In this document: positions 60,510-64,000 of the stretch, piece by piece
Numbering within the stretch: the first letter of the stretch is position 1
Layout: each line of letters begins with the position of its first letter
Assembly: GCF_000935355.1 (NCBI RefSeq)
Contig: NZ_JXZC01000002.1
Location: 186,001 to 250,000 of the forward strand
Direction: 5' to 3'
DNA length: 64,000 nt
Origin: Rossellomorea aquimaris
GTDB taxonomy: Bacteria; Bacillota; Bacilli; Bacillales; Bacillaceae_B
The notes under the pieces: generated by a model
What the model saw: the letters and a program-made list of their open reading frames with translations, nothing else
Told to the model about the DNA's origin: nothing
Database searches by the model: none
Translations under genes and position numbers: made by a program

Positions 60510-61256
60510 TCAAACCGTCCAGTCCAATTTCTCTAAGAAACCGTAGACGTCTTCATGAAGCTGTTCTTTTTCTTTATCCAATGTAATGACATGACCGGAC
60601 TCTTCGTACCACTTGATATCTTTCTCATCCGACTCCACGTTGTCATAGATGATATTCGCAGAATCTGTATTGATCATATGGTCATGCCTTGCCTGTACTA
60701 CAAACGTCGGTGAATAGATCATATCCACGTTTTCACGCACATCTGCAATCAACTCCTGCAGGGCCTTCAATGTATTCATCGGCGTTTTCTTGAACTCTTC
60801 TATTTCTTTTTCAATTTGTTCTTCCGGTTTTCCTTCAAATTTCTTAAATTCACGGGCGTATTCCACTACCCCTTTATACATCACGTCTTCACTTTTTATA
60901 TACATTGGCGCACACATAGGGACAATACCCTTTACAGGTACAGTGTAACCTAATTTAAGAGAAAATACCCCTCCGAGGGAAAGGCCCGCGACGGCAATCT
61001 CTTCGTACCCTTTGCTCTTTAAATGTTCGTATCCGTCCATGACGTCCTTCCACCAATCTTCTGGACCCGTGTGGACCAGTTCTTCAGGGGGAACACCATG
61101 TCCTTTATAGTGAGGGGCGTGGGAAGAATATCCTTTCTTTTCTAAATAACGTCCAAGCATTCGTACATCGGCGGAATTTCCGGTGAATCCGTGAAGCAAT
61201 AGTACGGCACGGGGACCTGCTTCAAAAGTGAATGGTTTTGGTAATGCGGTTTTCAT
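60510..61256 (-). CDS. est: Carboxylesterase (Est30/YvaK-type)
   Basis: A 248-residue alpha/beta hydrolase. [13 protein letters not shown] forms the oxyanion region, GLSLGG holds the nucleophile Ser, ARHDHMI the Asp and ESGHVITLD the His. It is the homologue of Geobacillus Est30 and B. subtilis YvaK; it hydrolyses short-chain acyl esters and has a small cap domain (about 125-175). AAAAGGAG precedes the ATG. It is the first gene of est-rnr, and its upstream region carries four palindromes in a duplicated block. Confidence 0.93.
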   Translation of the reverse strand: MKTALPKPFTFEAGPRAVLLLHGFTGNSADVRMLGRYLEKKGYSSHAPHYKGHGVPPEELVHTGPEDWWKDVMDGYEHLKSKGYEEIAVAGLSLGGVFSLKLGYTVPVKGIVPMCAPMYIKSEDVMYKGVVEYAREFKKFEGKPEEQIEKEIEEFKKTPMNTLKALQELIADVRENVDMIYSPTFVVQARHDHMINTDSANIIYDNVESDEKDIKWYEESGHVITLDKEKEQLHEDVYGFLEKLDWTV

Positions 61257-61280
61257 GACTATTAACTCCTTTTATCTCAT

Positions 61281-61462
61281 TTTAAACAAACGTTTGATTA
61301 GTTGTTAAAAACCTTGGTTTCAAGGTCCTCAGCATGTTAAACGGTTGTTTAAATGATTTCTTTATGTAATCAGATTTTAGTGGTTTTTTTATTAAACAAA
61401 CGTTTGATTAGTAGCTGGAAAGCTTGATTTCACAGGCTTCGTTCAGTTAAACGATCGTTTAA
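61281..61462. repeat. 110-bp tandem duplication carrying two operator types
   Basis: Site A (CAAACGTTTG core, 61287-61296 and 61397-61406) and site B (TTAAACNNNNGTTTAA, 61337-61352 and 61447-61462, the second a perfect 16-bp palindrome) each occur twice, exactly 110 bp apart, 50 bp between A and B. The spacers are similar but diverged. The shape fits TetR-type operators for est-rnr or secG; no TetR gene is in the window. Confidence 0.8.
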
Positions 61463-61583
61463 ACCACTCTTCTTCTCTATTTTTAGCAAACATTGGTCAG
61501 ACAATCCAATATTTCGCTTGAAAACTAAGTTTCTTTTCATGCATAGAGGGATAACTCAGCTATACCACTTGCATGATAAATAA

Positions 61584-61612
61584 AAAAACCTGACCTTAAT
61601 GATCAGGTTTTT
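61584..61612 (-). terminator. secG terminator
   Basis: AAAAACCTGA arms flank a short loop, ending in a T run on the minus strand, eight bases after the stop codon. Confidence 0.88.
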
Positions 61613-61619
61613 GTACGTA

Positions 61620-61847
61620 TTAGATAGCTACGATGGCAATGGTTAGTACGAAGAATAGTACCGATAATACGATCGTGATTCTGTGTAGTACTAAGTCGAT
61701 ACCACGAGCTTTTTGTTTTCCGAAAAGTTGTTCTGCACCACCAGAGATGGCCCCTGAAAGTCCAGCACTTTTACCTGACTGAAGTAATACAATGGCAATA
61801 AGTGCGATTGATACGATAATAAGTAAAGTGACGAGTATTGTGTGCAT
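61620..61847 (-). CDS. secG: Preprotein translocase subunit SecG
   Basis: A 75-residue protein with two membrane helices ([20 protein letters not shown], then a second near the C-terminus) separated by the conserved [20 protein letters not shown] loop. It assists SecYEA in protein export, which matters for the many exoenzymes here. The ATG at 61845-61847 follows AGGAGGTG; an earlier start has no such site. Confidence 0.95.
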   Translation of the reverse strand: MHTILVTLLIIVSIALIAIVLLQSGKSAGLSGAISGGAEQLFGKQKARGIDLVLHRITIVLSVLFFVLTIAIVAI

Positions 61848-61961
61848 GAGTCCCACCTCCTGATACGAACATAACATTACTACTAGTTTACCATAGGGAT
61901 TATGCAGTGGACAAGGTAATATTGTTTGAATTGTGGAAAGAGTTGGTTAGGGATCAATTTA

Positions 61962-61996
61962 AAAAGCAGCCCTGTCGTATGACAAGACTGCTTTTA
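61962..61996 (-). terminator. eno terminator
   Basis: AAAAGCAG..TGTC pairs with GACA..CTGCTTTT, ending in a T run on the minus strand, 10 bases after the stop codon. Confidence 0.85.
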
Positions 61997-62005
61997 AATC
62001 ACTTA

Positions 62006-64000
<1,995 letters not shown>

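Overview
The window reads as chromosomal DNA of an aerobic, spore-forming Bacillaceae, most likely a Rossellomorea/Bacillus-type environmental species. The evidence is: the conserved gpmI-eno-secG-est-rnr-smpB-ssrA order at the right end; an S-box (SAM-I) riboswitch; a CotF-like spore coat gene; a YkuD-type L,D-transpeptidase; an aa3 quinol oxidase operon; and ribosome binding sites near AGGAGG throughout. No transposase, integrase, prophage, tRNA, rRNA or CRISPR array was seen. Species-level placement is inference.

Left part (0-17.5 kb): a secreted S15/CocE-type hydrolase; two divergent regulator/target pairs with visible operators (MarR/MFS and HxlR/quinone oxidoreductase); a sugar-phosphate isomerase-like TIM barrel; a TIGR01777 epimerase; a guanidino/amino-acid neighbourhood (DDAH-like hydrolase, APC permease, LysE exporter, YqcI/YcgG haem N-hydroxylase family protein); a spore coat protein; an L,D-transpeptidase that seems to start at CTG; and a hom-lysC operon under a SAM riboswitch.

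Central island (17.5-36 kb), all on the minus strand: three related XRE-HTH/TPR cytosolic regulators of the NprR/PlcR (RRNPPA) type, three very large secreted subtilases (two with a C-terminal dockerin), and a small lipoprotein that consists of little more than a subtilase I9 propeptide domain. The arrangement suggests a self-contained circuit of peptide-sensing regulators, secreted proteases and a membrane-anchored propeptide inhibitor. The pieces are read from sequence; their joint function is a hypothesis. Two recurrent intergenic motifs (TTTACCTA and TTGGGGGA) and a short ORF overlapping a protease start add to it.

Right part (36-64 kb): aspartase, a metOD1-type protein divergent from a small haem-oxidase-like membrane protein, a PhnB-like protein, a secreted M28 aminopeptidase with a PA domain, the qoxABCD operon (QoxA has a His/acidic-rich tail), a DUF2935 protein, a PAP2 phosphatase, a PQQ-type sugar dehydrogenase fold protein, the copYZA copper operon with cop boxes and a nearby F510_1955-like lipoprotein, a MATE exporter with a probable CTG start, then tmRNA, smpB, rnr, est, secG, eno and the 3' part of gpmI. 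Upstream of est lies a 110-bp tandem duplication that carries two kinds of palindromic operator.
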